Source: Alteromonas oceanisediminis (lineage in GTDB: Bacteria; Pseudomonadota; Gammaproteobacteria; Enterobacterales; Alteromonadaceae). From it: a stretch of 64,000 nt of DNA. The stretch is taken from contig NZ_JAHCTA010000004.1 of assembly GCF_018474025.1 (NCBI RefSeq), positions 310,001-374,000 of the forward strand, given 5' to 3'. A program made the translations under genes and the position numbers. The notes under the pieces were generated by a model that made no database searches, was not told the origin of the DNA, and saw nothing but the letters and a program-made list of their open reading frames with translations. Below, one piece after another: positions 42,553 through 50,970 of this stretch; position 1 is the first letter of the stretch; every line of letters starts with the position of its first letter.

Positions 42553-44511
42553 TTATTCAACTACCGCATTCGCTTTTGTGACCAAGTCACCGGCAAATGC
42601 CATAACATGAAACACCATGCTCTGTTCGTTTGTGCCATTAACCAACAGTGCACCAGGACCCTTCGCATAAATACCTATGTCTTCACCCGAGTGCGTCTCA
42701 GCGCTTAGTGGTATCAATGCTTCTTGGTGGAAACCCGTTGATCGGGTATCAACCTCTGTTAGATCCTTACGCCCTGTATCAGCATCAAAGGCATACGTTG
42801 CATCAGCATTGGTTTCATCGCCGAAGTCTCTGAAGCCACGTCCATTAGTATACCCAAGGGTTGTGAATGGCATGCCATCTGCAGCAACAGCTGGTGTTTC
42901 AGAACCTACACCAACAACTTTACCTAGAATTGGATTACCACGTTTTGGGTAACCCGCAATGGTGAAAACATGGCCATGATCGGCAGTGACTATGATTAAG
43001 GTGTCTTCGTCGCTGGTTAATGAATCGGCAACTTTTACGGCTTCTGCAAATGCAATAGTGTCCGTCAATGCACCATAAGCACTACCTGCGTGATGTGAAT
43101 GATCGATGCGACCCGATTCAACCATGAGAAAGAAACCTTCATCATTATTGTTTAGTATATTAATTGCTGTTTCCGTCATTTCTGCAATCGACGGCTCACC
43201 CGCTATGTCGTTGCCGCGATCTGCGTCGTATTGCATATGTGACTCATTAAACAGCCCAAATAAACGCTCGGTTGTCTCAGTATTGATGGTGTCGAAACCC
43301 GCTTGGTCAAAGACATAAACTCCACTAGGATAGTTTGCTTGCCATTCCGCCGTTAAATCACGGTTATCGGTACGATCACCTTCCGTAGAGCTCGCTGCAT
43401 CAGGACTATTAAAAGCTGGATCACGTGGTAAGAAATGTCTGCGACCACCGCCCATTGCGACTTCAATTCCATCAACGTCAAGCCCGTTATATCGTTCTTC
43501 GAGATAAGTCTCAAAATTGATAAGTTGGTCAGCTATATCCATACAGCCAGCTGTAATAGCATCTGCTGGCATATCTGAGTTGTCTTCCCAGTTACGATCA
43601 GCAGATTTTGCGTAAGTGGCTGCGGGTGTGGCGTGCGTGATCCGTGCTGTCGATATGATACCTGTGGACTTGCCTGCAATTTCAGCAAGCTCTAATGCGG
43701 TAACCAATTCATTGCCAGACACAGTAGTACAATCCCCGCGTTGAATATCTTCATCTACGCCTATCGTACCAACATCTGTTTTCACACCGCTCATCATTGC
43801 AGTCATAGTGCCCGCGGAGTCGGGTGTTTGAGCATCAACATTGTATGTTTTGGCCAATCCCGCGAATGGAAAATCGTCAAAACTAAGTTGATTTTCTTCG
43901 CCTTGTTGGCCCTTCATTTGGCCTTCAAGAATACGTGCGGCGGTAACAGTGGAAACCCCCATTCCATCGCCAACAAACAAAATCACGTTTTTTGCATTAC
44001 CTCGAAGGGTGCTAATTGTAGCCTCAAGACTGGCGTCGGGTTCAATTGCGATTTGATTCACACTCACAGAATTCAACGCAGCAGAATTCGTAGTCTGTCC
44101 AGTGGCAGCTAACCAAACCTGCTTTGCTTCTTCAATCTCTGCACTGCCTTCCATGTACCAAGCATTGTTCAAATTAGCGAGTATTTCTCCAGAACTTACT
44201 GCGGTCACACCGGGTGCGCAAACGTAGTTTGTGTCATCGATTTCATCTGAACTCAGCATGCCATCGCCATTAACATCGAGACCAGAATCGAACTGTACAC
44301 CACTGTTTGGACAATTTAAGTCACCCACAGCAAGAGCGGTTTGCATCGTTAAACTTTGTAAACCCGCAGCACCATCTTGACCAGGTGAGCCATCTTGCCC
44401 TGGTGCACCAGCCTGACCTGGAGCACCGTCTTCTCCATCGTCACCCTCTAAAAAGCAACCTGATAAACCCGTTAGGGCAATCGCTATAATACTTAGTCTG
44501 AATAATTTCAT
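42553..44511 (-). CDS. Alkaline phosphatase, lipoprotein form with collagen-like and Ca-binding-like N-terminus
   Basis: 652 residues. The N-terminus is a lipoprotein signal (MKLFRLSIIAIALTGLSGC). About 27 residues of Gly-X-Y repeats follow (DGEDGAPGQAGAPG and on), then a DUF7151-like segment with two cysteines and DVNGDGMLSSDE, which looks like an EF-hand-type loop. From about residue 175 a PhoA-superfamily domain carries the metal aspartate VILFVGDGMG, nucleophile TPDSAGTMTAMMSG, ARITHATPAATYAKSADRNW, GRIDHSHHAG and TADHGHVFT. The protein is probably anchored to the outer membrane, with the phosphatase held out on the collagen-like stalk. It is a tandem paralog of the gene 12 bases upstream. 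Confidence 0.92.
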   Translation of the reverse strand: MKLFRLSIIAIALTGLSGCFLEGDDGEDGAPGQAGAPGQDGSPGQDGAAGLQSLTMQTALAVGDLNCPNSGVQFDSGLDVNGDGMLSSDEIDDTNYVCAPGVTAVSSGEILANLNNAWYMEGSAEIEEAKQVWLAATGQTTNSAALNSVSVNQIAIEPDASLEATISTLRGNAKNVILFVGDGMGVSTVTAARILEGQMKGQQGEENQLSFDDFPFAGLAKTYNVDAQTPDSAGTMTAMMSGVKTDVGTIGVDEDIQRGDCTTVSGNELVTALELAEIAGKSTGIISTARITHATPAATYAKSADRNWEDNSDMPADAITAGCMDIADQLINFETYLEERYNGLDVDGIEVAMGGGRRHFLPRDPAFNSPDAASSTEGDRTDNRDLTAEWQANYPSGVYVFDQAGFDTINTETTERLFGLFNESHMQYDADRGNDIAGEPSIAEMTETAINILNNNDEGFFLMVESGRIDHSHHAGSAYGALTDTIAFAEAVKVADSLTSDEDTLIIVTADHGHVFTIAGYPKRGNPILGKVVGVGSETPAVAADGMPFTTLGYTNGRGFRDFGDETNADATYAFDADTGRKDLTEVDTRSTGFHQEALIPLSAETHSGEDIGIYAKGPGALLVNGTNEQSMVFHVMAFAGDLVTKANAVVE

Positions 44512-44523
44512 TTCGATTCTCAC

Positions 44524-46107
44524 TTATTCTTCGATTAACCCTAATGCCTGATTCATAACATGGAAAACCATGTTCTGTTCGACTACGCCTTGAACTAACT
44601 GTGAGCCAGGTCCTGTAGCGTGTAGTGAAATATCTTCACCTGAGTGCGTTTCTGAGGACAAAGGAACCAATGCCTCTTGGTGATATCCTGTTGTTGTCGT
44701 TTCCACGGTAGTGAGGTCTTTGCGTCCCGCATCGGGTTCAAATGCATAGGTTGCGTCAGCATTGGTCTCATCGCCTAAATTCCTAAAGCCGCGACCGTTG
44801 GTATAACCCAGTGTCGTGTAAGGTAAGCCGTCAGAAGCACTGGCGGGATCTTCAGAACCCACACCAACAACTTTACCTAGAATTGGATTACCACGCTTCG
44901 GATAGCCCGCGATAGTAAATACATGGCCATGGTCAGCCGTAACTAAAATTAAAGTCTCCGCTGGATCTGAGTTTTCATAGGCGGTTCTTACTGCTTTAGC
45001 GAACTCTAAGGTGTCAGTTAATGCGCCGTGTGCGCTGCCAGCATGGTGAGAGTGGTCTATGCGACCAGATTCAACCATTAAGAAGAACCCTTTCGAATTG
45101 TTATTAAGAACATTGATAGCCGTACTGGTCATTTCACTTAATGACGGCTCGCCAGCAATGTCATTGTCGCGGTCTGCTTCATACTGCATGTGTGATTCGT
45201 TGAATAACCCAAACACGCGAGATGCAGAATCGGTATCGATTGCCTCAAATCCAATCTGATCATAAACGTAAATACCGTCAGCATACTGCGCCTGCCATTC
45301 TGCTGTTAAGTCACGTCCGTCAGTACGATCACCCTCAACACTGCTCGATGCATCTGGACTGTTAAATGCTTCATCTCGTGGCAAAAAATGGCGTCTGCCG
45401 CCTCCCATCGCAACTTCAATACCATCAACGTCTACACCGGTGTATCTGGCTTCAAGATATTTTTCGAAGTTGACGAGCTGATCTGCGATATCTGTGCATC
45501 CTGAAGCAATTGCATCGTCCGGCATATCAGATACGTCTTCCCAGTTTCTATCAGCTGACTTTGCATACGTGGCTGCGGGCGTTGCATGTGTAATCCGCGC
45601 TGTAGAAATAACACCCGTTGACAAACCTTTGATTTCAGCTAGTTCTAATGCTGTGATAACTTCATTACCAGCAACAGAGTCACAATCGCCTCGTTCGATG
45701 TCTTCATCAACGCCTATAACACCAACATCAGTTTTTAAGCCTGACATCATTGCTGTCATAGTGCCTGCTGAATCAGGGGTTTGCGCATTCACGTTATACG
45801 TTTTAACCAACGCAGTGTAAGGAAACTCTTCAAAGCTCAAATAACCCTCCTCTCCGGGATTACCTTCTAGTTGGCCTTGAAAGATTCGTGATGCGGTTAA
45901 AGTTGAGATCCCCATACCATCACCTACAAACAAGATTACGTTCTTTGCACGCAAGCTATTATTGGTGTCAAGTTTGTCAACAAGACGGGTTTGTGCATCG
46001 ATATACCAAGCGTTGTTCGCTTGATACTCAGGTAGAACTTCTGCATTGAGCGTAGCTGACGCGGTCAATGCAGCAAGGCTTAACGTGCCTTTCCAAGTTA
46101 ATTTCAT
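44524..46107 (-). CDS. Alkaline phosphatase, secreted form
   Basis: 527 residues with a signal peptide (LTWKGTLSLAALTASATLNA) and no lipobox. The PhoA-superfamily domain has VILFVGDGMG, TPDSAGTMTAMMSG, RITHATPAATYAKSADR, GRIDHSHHAG and TADHGHVFTIAGYPKRGNP. It releases phosphate from organic esters in the periplasm. The frame extends 59 codons upstream to 46284 across the putative Pho box; AAGGAAAATGGA before ATG 46107 marks the real start. Over the catalytic domain most residues are shared with the downstream paralog, so the pair arose by tandem duplication followed by domain gain in one copy. Confidence 0.94.
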   Translation of the reverse strand: MKLTWKGTLSLAALTASATLNAEVLPEYQANNAWYIDAQTRLVDKLDTNNSLRAKNVILFVGDGMGISTLTASRIFQGQLEGNPGEEGYLSFEEFPYTALVKTYNVNAQTPDSAGTMTAMMSGLKTDVGVIGVDEDIERGDCDSVAGNEVITALELAEIKGLSTGVISTARITHATPAATYAKSADRNWEDVSDMPDDAIASGCTDIADQLVNFEKYLEARYTGVDVDGIEVAMGGGRRHFLPRDEAFNSPDASSSVEGDRTDGRDLTAEWQAQYADGIYVYDQIGFEAIDTDSASRVFGLFNESHMQYEADRDNDIAGEPSLSEMTSTAINVLNNNSKGFFLMVESGRIDHSHHAGSAHGALTDTLEFAKAVRTAYENSDPAETLILVTADHGHVFTIAGYPKRGNPILGKVVGVGSEDPASASDGLPYTTLGYTNGRGFRNLGDETNADATYAFEPDAGRKDLTTVETTTTGYHQEALVPLSSETHSGEDISLHATGPGSQLVQGVVEQNMVFHVMNQALGLIEE

Positions 46108-46239
46108 TCCATTTTCCTTTGTTGAGGTTGCGATATTTCCGACACTGCGCATGCTCGGGGTGCTAGCAAGACTAGGGAGGGTTTGTGTCAGTTCTTTGAA
46201 GTAAATATGAAGGATTTGTGGAGGAAATATTGCCGACGC

Positions 46240-46257
46240 ATTAAAGAAAAATGACAG
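46240..46257 (-). promoter_or_regulatory. Candidate Pho box upstream of the phosphatase operon
   Basis: On the minus strand CTGTCAT-TTTT-CTTTAAT gives two 7-bp half-sites at 11-bp spacing, the first perfect and the second degenerate against CTGTCAT. A further TGTCAT lies 14 bp upstream. It is about 135 bp before the ATG. PhoB control is inferred from this and from the phosphatase function. Confidence 0.5.
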
Positions 46258-46284
46258 CCTACTAATGACATGGACTACAGCCAC

Positions 46285-46616
46285 ACTTTGACTATAACTC
46301 TATGATTTAAAAAGCTTATTATGTTATGTTATATCGTTTTACCCTTCAGCGATAGTACTGCCTTGTTCGTGTCAGATGCCAAGCGCCATCCGCTTCGCTG
46401 GTTCTCCATTTGCCATCAATAGGTGAACAATTGGGCGGTGCATATGACCCTGATTTACGGTTTGAAACTGATATTTTTCACCGTACGTCGTGTAGGGTCT
46501 TGCTCAGTCGTGCTGCGTTACTTGTGACTTCCGGTCATAAGTAAAAATCGTGTCGACAACGCTATGGAAAAAACCTCATCAAGCTCGCCAGACGAAGGAA
46601 GGAGCTACAGCGCTTT
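46285..46616. other. Intergenic stretch without an intact gene
   Basis: About 330 bases between the phosphatase promoter and the pseudopilin stop. On the minus strand short fragments such as KYQFQTVNQGHMHRP and CSPIDGKWRTSEADG lie in different frames broken by stops, which may be remnants of a decayed gene. I cannot name a family. The first 60 bases are AT-rich. Confidence 0.35.
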
Positions 46617-47135
46617 TTAACAATCCTCTGTAATCACCTCAACAGTGCAGTTCGGTGTTGCAAACGAATCGTAAAGCACATAGCAGCCCTGATTTGTGGG
46701 CGTACCATTGGGTGGAACGTCGTAACCAATGAGTGTGTATTGATTGGTTGAGCGGCTGGTTAGCTCGCCGTCTAAGTCGATGTCGAGAAAGTCGATCATA
46801 TCAAGTTGATCGCCCGCCTCTGCTTCGGCTTCTGGGCAGAGGTTTCTAAAATCAACTTCAACACTGCCAAACCCGAAATCCACAATGTAGTCTGTCTGAA
46901 CACTACCAGAAACTGGGTTGGTGGCGCGTGGGCGTATGCCACTCACCCGGGCTTTTGCTTGGGTGAGTTGTGTCATTGATTTTATCTGACCACTCACCGA
47001 TGTCAGCACGGCTATTCTGGCGTCCCGGCTAACATCAATAAAGCGCGGTAATGCCGTGACGGCTAAAATACCGAGGATGACGATCACAATGATGAGTTCT
47101 ATTAAGGTAAAGCCAGAGGATTGCTGTGTGCGCAT
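46617..47135 (-). CDS. Orphan type IV pilin-like (pseudopilin) protein
   Basis: 172 residues. The class III signal is complete: an 8-residue leader ending in glycine (MRTQQSSG), then FTLIELIIVIVILGILAVTA with the conserved Glu at +5, so PilD should cleave and methylate it. The globular part is acidic, has four cysteines in its C-terminal half (NLC, QGC, NC, EDC) and the segment DIDLDGELT, which could bind calcium. It resembles MSHA- or type II secretion-type minor pilins. No assembly genes are nearby, so it must use machinery encoded elsewhere. Confidence 0.85.
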   Translation of the reverse strand: MRTQQSSGFTLIELIIVIVILGILAVTALPRFIDVSRDARIAVLTSVSGQIKSMTQLTQAKARVSGIRPRATNPVSGSVQTDYIVDFGFGSVEVDFRNLCPEAEAEAGDQLDMIDFLDIDLDGELTSRSTNQYTLIGYDVPPNGTPTNQGCYVLYDSFATPNCTVEVITEDC

Positions 47136-47569
47136 AATATTTTGTTTTTATTCAAGTGATTATCATGAATCCAAACAGGCCGACACGGGTTGCGCGCTGC
47201 CTAGTTTGACTATGGAAATCGCAATTTATACGAATTAACTGAACTTTACCACAACTTGAACCTGCCATTCGCCAGCCCCGAGAAACCATTTTACATCTAA
47301 AATCAAAAAAGTCAGGGATGACGCGGTAAAAACGGCGTCGCTAAATGGCATTCCGGCATTTAACTCAGTGGTCTTAAAAAACCGTTATCACAGTGTCTGT
47401 AAATTTGGGAAATGCGATTGCAATTTTGTCTTATCCGCTCTTGCTTTCGGAACTAATCGAGCACCATCTACACCGATGAAACGTTGAATAAAAATCAGTG
47501 AAAACAAATAAACAACGGTTTTTCAATGCCTTATGAAACCTATTTTAACTATTTGTATAGATGTAACCA
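47136..47569. other. Intergenic region, no gene seen
   Basis: About 430 AT-rich bases between the pseudopilin and the sigma-54 promoter region. I found no convincing coding frame, RNA or long repeat. It could hold upstream activator sites for the sigma-54 promoter. Confidence 0.5.
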
Positions 47570-47599
47570 CAGACTAATCAGTCTGGCACGCACCCTGCT
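47570..47599 (+). promoter_or_regulatory. Sigma-54 (-24/-12) promoter overlapped by a palindrome
   Basis: TGGCACG-CACC-CTGCT (47584-47599) matches the RpoN consensus TGGCACG-N4-TTGCT except one base, with GG (47585-47586) and GC (47597-47598) separated by the required 10 bp. CAGACT-AATC-AGTCTG (47570-47585) is a perfect inverted repeat that runs into the -24 element. The start of transcription would be near 47610, about 50 bases before the lipoprotein ATG. Confidence 0.78.
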
Positions 47600-47657
47600 A
47601 GATTAAAATCAAGTTAAGCAATTAGAAAAGATACTTGTTATGAAAATGGAGTTATCA

Positions 47658-47798
47658 ATGAAGCTATTTAAATCTGTTGCAGCCATTCTTGCCACTATGT
47701 TGATGCTGAGCGCTGCAGGTTGCGCCACCGTTGAAGGGGCGGGAAAGGATATAGAAAGCGCTGGTGAAGCGGTGCAGGACGCTGCCGACGGCGAGTAA
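47658..47798 (+). CDS. Entericidin-like small lipoprotein
   Basis: 46 residues: a basic N-terminus, a hydrophobic signal (MKLFKSVAAILATMLMLSAA) and lipobox AAGC, then the entericidin-like mature part CATVEGAGKDIESAGEAVQD. Entericidins are tiny membrane lipoproteins linked to stationary phase and stress. TGGAG lies 6 bases before this ATG; another in-frame ATG at 47640 would add six residues before the basic start. It has a sigma-54 promoter and its own terminator, so it is a stand-alone unit. Confidence 0.85.
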   Translation: MKLFKSVAAILATMLMLSAAGCATVEGAGKDIESAGEAVQDAADGE

Positions 47799-47852
47799 GT
47801 CAACGTTAAGTCCCACTGGGTTGAGTTGGGAATGCAATATTCCCGTACTTTT

Positions 47853-47880
47853 GGCGCTAGCTTCGGTTAGCGCCTTTTTT
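47853..47880 (+). terminator. Rho-independent terminator after the small lipoprotein gene
   Basis: GGCGCTA (47853-47859) pairs with TAGCGCC (47868-47874), followed by TTTTTT. A second small hairpin (GGGAAT / ATTCCC, 47828-47844) precedes it. Confidence 0.88.
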
Positions 47881-47900
47881 ATAAGAAGGACAAGTTACTC

Positions 47901-47939
47901 TCGATTAATCGATTTAGACACGTTAGTATTTTGAATACT
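47901..47939. promoter_or_regulatory. Two palindromes upstream of the cupredoxin operon
   Basis: TCGATTAATCGA (47901-47912) is a perfect 12-bp palindrome, and AGTATT-TTG-AATACT (47925-47939) has perfect 6-bp arms. They occupy the place of the promoter 27-65 bp before the first ATG. No known regulator motif was matched. Confidence 0.45.
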
Positions 47940-47965
47940 TATACGCGGTATGTTGGTTGTTTTTA

Positions 47966-48634
47966 ATGATGAAAATAGTATTGCGGCAAAAATGTGGGTT
48001 ATTCGCAACACTGATAATCGGGTTGAACATACTTAGCGCTCAGGCGCTCGCTCAAAACACGATCACTCTGTACGACCAACACGGGGCGCCAGTGCCCGAC
48101 GCCGTGATTTCAATACCACGCACTTCCTCTTCGACAACTGAGACTCAGCCAGTTGCCGTGATGGACCAAGTGAACATGCAGTTTTCACCTCAAGTTCTTG
48201 TCATAGACAAAGGCCAATCCGTCATGTTCCCCAACAGCGATGACATTCGCCACCATGTTTACAGCTTCTCGCAAATCAAGCCCTTTGAGATAAAGCTGTA
48301 TAAAGGATCTGAGGTGCCACCTGTCGCGTTTGATCAGCCGGGGATTGCGGTACTCGGCTGCAATATCCACGACAATATGATTGCTCACATCTACGTGGCC
48401 GATAACGAAACTGCCGCTGCAACCAACACGCTGGGTCAGGTGCAGTTTGAACAGGATGTCCCCTTAACGGTAACGGTGTGGCATCCAAAACTGTCACTCA
48501 GTGCAACTGAGCGACGACAGATTGAACTCATTCCTGTAGACGGTGAGTATCACGCGTTGGTTAACTTGCTCCAGCCAGCGAAGAAAACTGAAACGCGCAC
48601 GTTTGGCTCTCGTACTTTCGGTAAGAAGAATTAG
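47966..48634 (+). CDS. Periplasmic cupredoxin-like (methylamine-utilisation-type) protein
   Basis: About 222 residues with a signal peptide (hydrophobic CGLFATLIIGLNILSAQALAQ). The mature protein has an Ig-like/cupredoxin layout: MQFSPQVLVIDKGQSVMFPN, copper-ligand candidates in SDDIRHHVYS, and LGCNIHDNMIAHIYV, which supplies Cys, His and Met at plastocyanin-like spacing. The last third (VPLTVTVWHPKLSL) resembles a carboxypeptidase-regulatory-like sandwich. The frame opens at TTG 47957; ATG 47966 or 47969 is more likely, though the ribosome site is weak. Its stop is 2 bases before the phosphodiesterase gene. It may carry electrons or sense copper/redox. Confidence 0.82.
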   Translation: MMKIVLRQKCGLFATLIIGLNILSAQALAQNTITLYDQHGAPVPDAVISIPRTSSSTTETQPVAVMDQVNMQFSPQVLVIDKGQSVMFPNSDDIRHHVYSFSQIKPFEIKLYKGSEVPPVAFDQPGIAVLGCNIHDNMIAHIYVADNETAAATNTLGQVQFEQDVPLTVTVWHPKLSLSATERRQIELIPVDGEYHALVNLLQPAKKTETRTFGSRTFGKKN

Positions 48635-48636
48635 CT

Positions 48637-50970
48637 TTGGCTTTACGCTCACTGAATCAACACATCTTCCGCTTAGCTGGCGGGCTGGTGCTGTTATCAA
48701 CCATAGCGATACTGATCAATGTTTGGTTATCCATCATCGATCATACTCGCAAACAGCTTACCGCTAATTTGGCGGTGGCAGAGTCTGTATTTAAACAGGC
48801 CGTGAGTGACAGGGAAGAACAACTGTTTTTAAGCACCAAGGTATTGGTAGAAGATTTTGGTTTTAAGCAAGCCGCCGCCACGGGCGATGCAGCTACTATC
48901 AGCTCAATGCTGTATAACCACAAACAACGCATCTATTCCGATTTGATGGCGTTGGTATCGCTTGATGGGCGCGTAGTTTCTAGCACCAGTGAGGAATTGC
49001 AGCCAGATACCCCCTTTACCGATGAACGTTTGCTCGCTGACGCCTTTCACAATGGTGGTGCCATCAGCGTACTGATGATCGACGGCAAACTGTATCAAAC
49101 GATGTTACTCACCGTTAGCGCGCCCAATCCCATTGCCGTTGCGATGATCGGTTTTGAGCTAGACAAAGAACTGATTGAAGAGCTTAAAAGCATCTCGCAA
49201 ATCGATATTACGTTGTATCTCAAACAAGATGATAACGTGCGTTTCAGCGCCTCTACCGTGAGTGACATGGATATGCTGAATGGCTCTGATTTTTCAGTCG
49301 ATGGTGTGTCTTGGGATATTTTCTTCAAAACAGAGAGCGAAGAATACGTTAGCCATGAGTTCTTATTGAATGAAAACAACGGACAACAGCTTTGGGTAAA
49401 GCTTTCTGAAAACGTCGACCGCTTGTTTGGAGAATTTACTCAGATGCAAATCCGCGTTTCCATTATCGCGCTCCTGTGTATCTGTTTGTCTTTATTTATG
49501 GGCGCGGTGGTTGCCAAACGTCTGGCTAGACCGTTACGGCGATTATCGGGTCAGGCGTACCGTATTTCGTCAGGCGACTACGAGCAAACGATTTCAGACA
49601 AGTCGAATACACGCGAGATATCAGAATTAGCGGAATCCTTTGAGTCGATGCGCGTAAACATTCAGGCGCGTGAGCGGCAAATCAATTATCAGGCAAAACA
49701 TGACCTGCTGACGCATTTGAATAATCGTTATCAGATGAGCAAGATCCTCGATAGCAAGTTTGAAACAGGAGAGCCGTTTCAGGTCATTGGTGCCAATATT
49801 ATTGGGTTCAGAGGGATCAATGATGTTTTCGGCTACGAAAACGGTGATCTTTGTTTGAAAGTGATTGCCGAGCGCTTTAAAGATATGGGTGGTCACTGTG
49901 GTCGTTATAACGGTGGTGAATACTTGTGGCTTCCTCCTTGCGAACTTTCTGAGGCTGACCTTGTAAGTACTCAGGTGATGCTTGAGCAACCCATCATTGT
50001 TAACGATGTCACTATACAGCTCAAAATTGCCATAGGGGTTTTGCACTGCCCGAAAGATTGCACCACGCCAGAGGAAATCCTTACGTGCCTGAACGTAGCA
50101 TTGGATGAAGCAAGGGCGACTAAAAACCTTTTCGTTTATTACGATCCGGTTTTTGAAGAACGCTACGTGCGCCGGTTATCGATTATCTCTGAGTTGAAAA
50201 AAGCACTTTCCGATCGGCAGAATGAATTGAACATGGTGTACCAGCCTAAACTGAATTTGCGTTCGGGCAAAATCACCCATGCTGAGGCATTGATCCGTTG
50301 GAACAGCAAAACGTTAGGATTTGTGCCACCTGACGAGTTTATTGGTATTGCCGAGCAGGCTGGTTTAATTGGGGCGGTGACGGACTGGGTGATTGAGCGG
50401 GCGATTACCGACGTGAAATATTTTATCGCCGAAGGTCAGCCCATCTGCGTCGCGGTCAACCTGTCCGCACGCGACATACTCAACGCAAAGTTGCTACCTC
50501 GCATTGACCAATTGCTGTTCAAACACGATATACCGTACGAATGTTTGGCCTTTGAAATCACAGAAAGTGACTTAGTCACCGACCCTGAGCGAGCCATCAG
50601 CGAACTCCAAGCGTTCAGAGACGCAGGATTTTCGCTTGCCATCGATGATTTTGGCACCGGCTATTCGTCTCTGGCGTATCTAAAAAGTCTGCCTGTAACG
50701 GATCTGAAAATAGACAAAAGCTTTGTACTCAATTTAAAATCACAGCACAGCGACAGACAGATAGTTCAAACAATCATCGAATTAGCGCATAATTTCGGTT
50801 TGGGCGTGATTGCGGAAGGCGTGGAAGATGCAGACTCGTTACAAATGTTACGCGCATGGGGCTGCGAGTATATGCAGGGCTATCATGTGTGCCGCCCCGT
50901 AGCGCCTAAAGACTTTGTACAATGGCTTTCTGACAATAAAGATAAGGATTGGCTTCGTGAAATATCCTAA
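48637..50970 (+). CDS. Membrane c-di-GMP phosphodiesterase (sensor-HAMP-degenerate GGDEF-EAL)
   Basis: 777 residues. A membrane segment (about 11-31) is followed by a periplasmic sensor domain (about 32-265, Cache-like), a second segment (about 273-290), HAMP (LARPLRRLSGQAYRISSGDY), a GGDEF domain (about 350-500) and EAL (about 525-765). The GGDEF signature is RYNGGEYLW, so cyclase activity should be lost. EAL keeps EALIRW, the DDFGTGYSSLAYL loop, LKIDKSFV and IAEGVED, so it should hydrolyse c-di-GMP. It starts with TTG, with AAGAAG about 8 bases upstream. It sits between the cupredoxin and DUF3034 genes, suggesting the periplasmic proteins tune its output. Confidence 0.93.
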   Translation: MALRSLNQHIFRLAGGLVLLSTIAILINVWLSIIDHTRKQLTANLAVAESVFKQAVSDREEQLFLSTKVLVEDFGFKQAAATGDAATISSMLYNHKQRIYSDLMALVSLDGRVVSSTSEELQPDTPFTDERLLADAFHNGGAISVLMIDGKLYQTMLLTVSAPNPIAVAMIGFELDKELIEELKSISQIDITLYLKQDDNVRFSASTVSDMDMLNGSDFSVDGVSWDIFFKTESEEYVSHEFLLNENNGQQLWVKLSENVDRLFGEFTQMQIRVSIIALLCICLSLFMGAVVAKRLARPLRRLSGQAYRISSGDYEQTISDKSNTREISELAESFESMRVNIQARERQINYQAKHDLLTHLNNRYQMSKILDSKFETGEPFQVIGANIIGFRGINDVFGYENGDLCLKVIAERFKDMGGHCGRYNGGEYLWLPPCELSEADLVSTQVMLEQPIIVNDVTIQLKIAIGVLHCPKDCTTPEEILTCLNVALDEARATKNLFVYYDPVFEERYVRRLSIISELKKALSDRQNELNMVYQPKLNLRSGKITHAEALIRWNSKTLGFVPPDEFIGIAEQAGLIGAVTDWVIERAITDVKYFIAEGQPICVAVNLSARDILNAKLLPRIDQLLFKHDIPYECLAFEITESDLVTDPERAISELQAFRDAGFSLAIDDFGTGYSSLAYLKSLPVTDLKIDKSFVLNLKSQHSDRQIVQTIIELAHNFGLGVIAEGVEDADSLQMLRAWGCEYMQGYHVCRPVAPKDFVQWLSDNKDKDWLREIS

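Noticed and set aside
46108-46284. 59-codon N-terminal extension of the first alkaline phosphatase
   Set aside because: No signal-peptide logic, it crosses the putative Pho box, and a good ribosome site precedes the internal ATG at 46107.
46285-46616. Possible transposon or Rhs remnant
   Set aside because: Only short frame-broken fragments were found, with no terminal repeats or recognisable motif; reported as intergenic only.
47609-47803. 64-residue open frame on the minus strand
   Set aside because: It is a shadow of the entericidin-like lipoprotein gene, which has a promoter, ribosome site and terminator.
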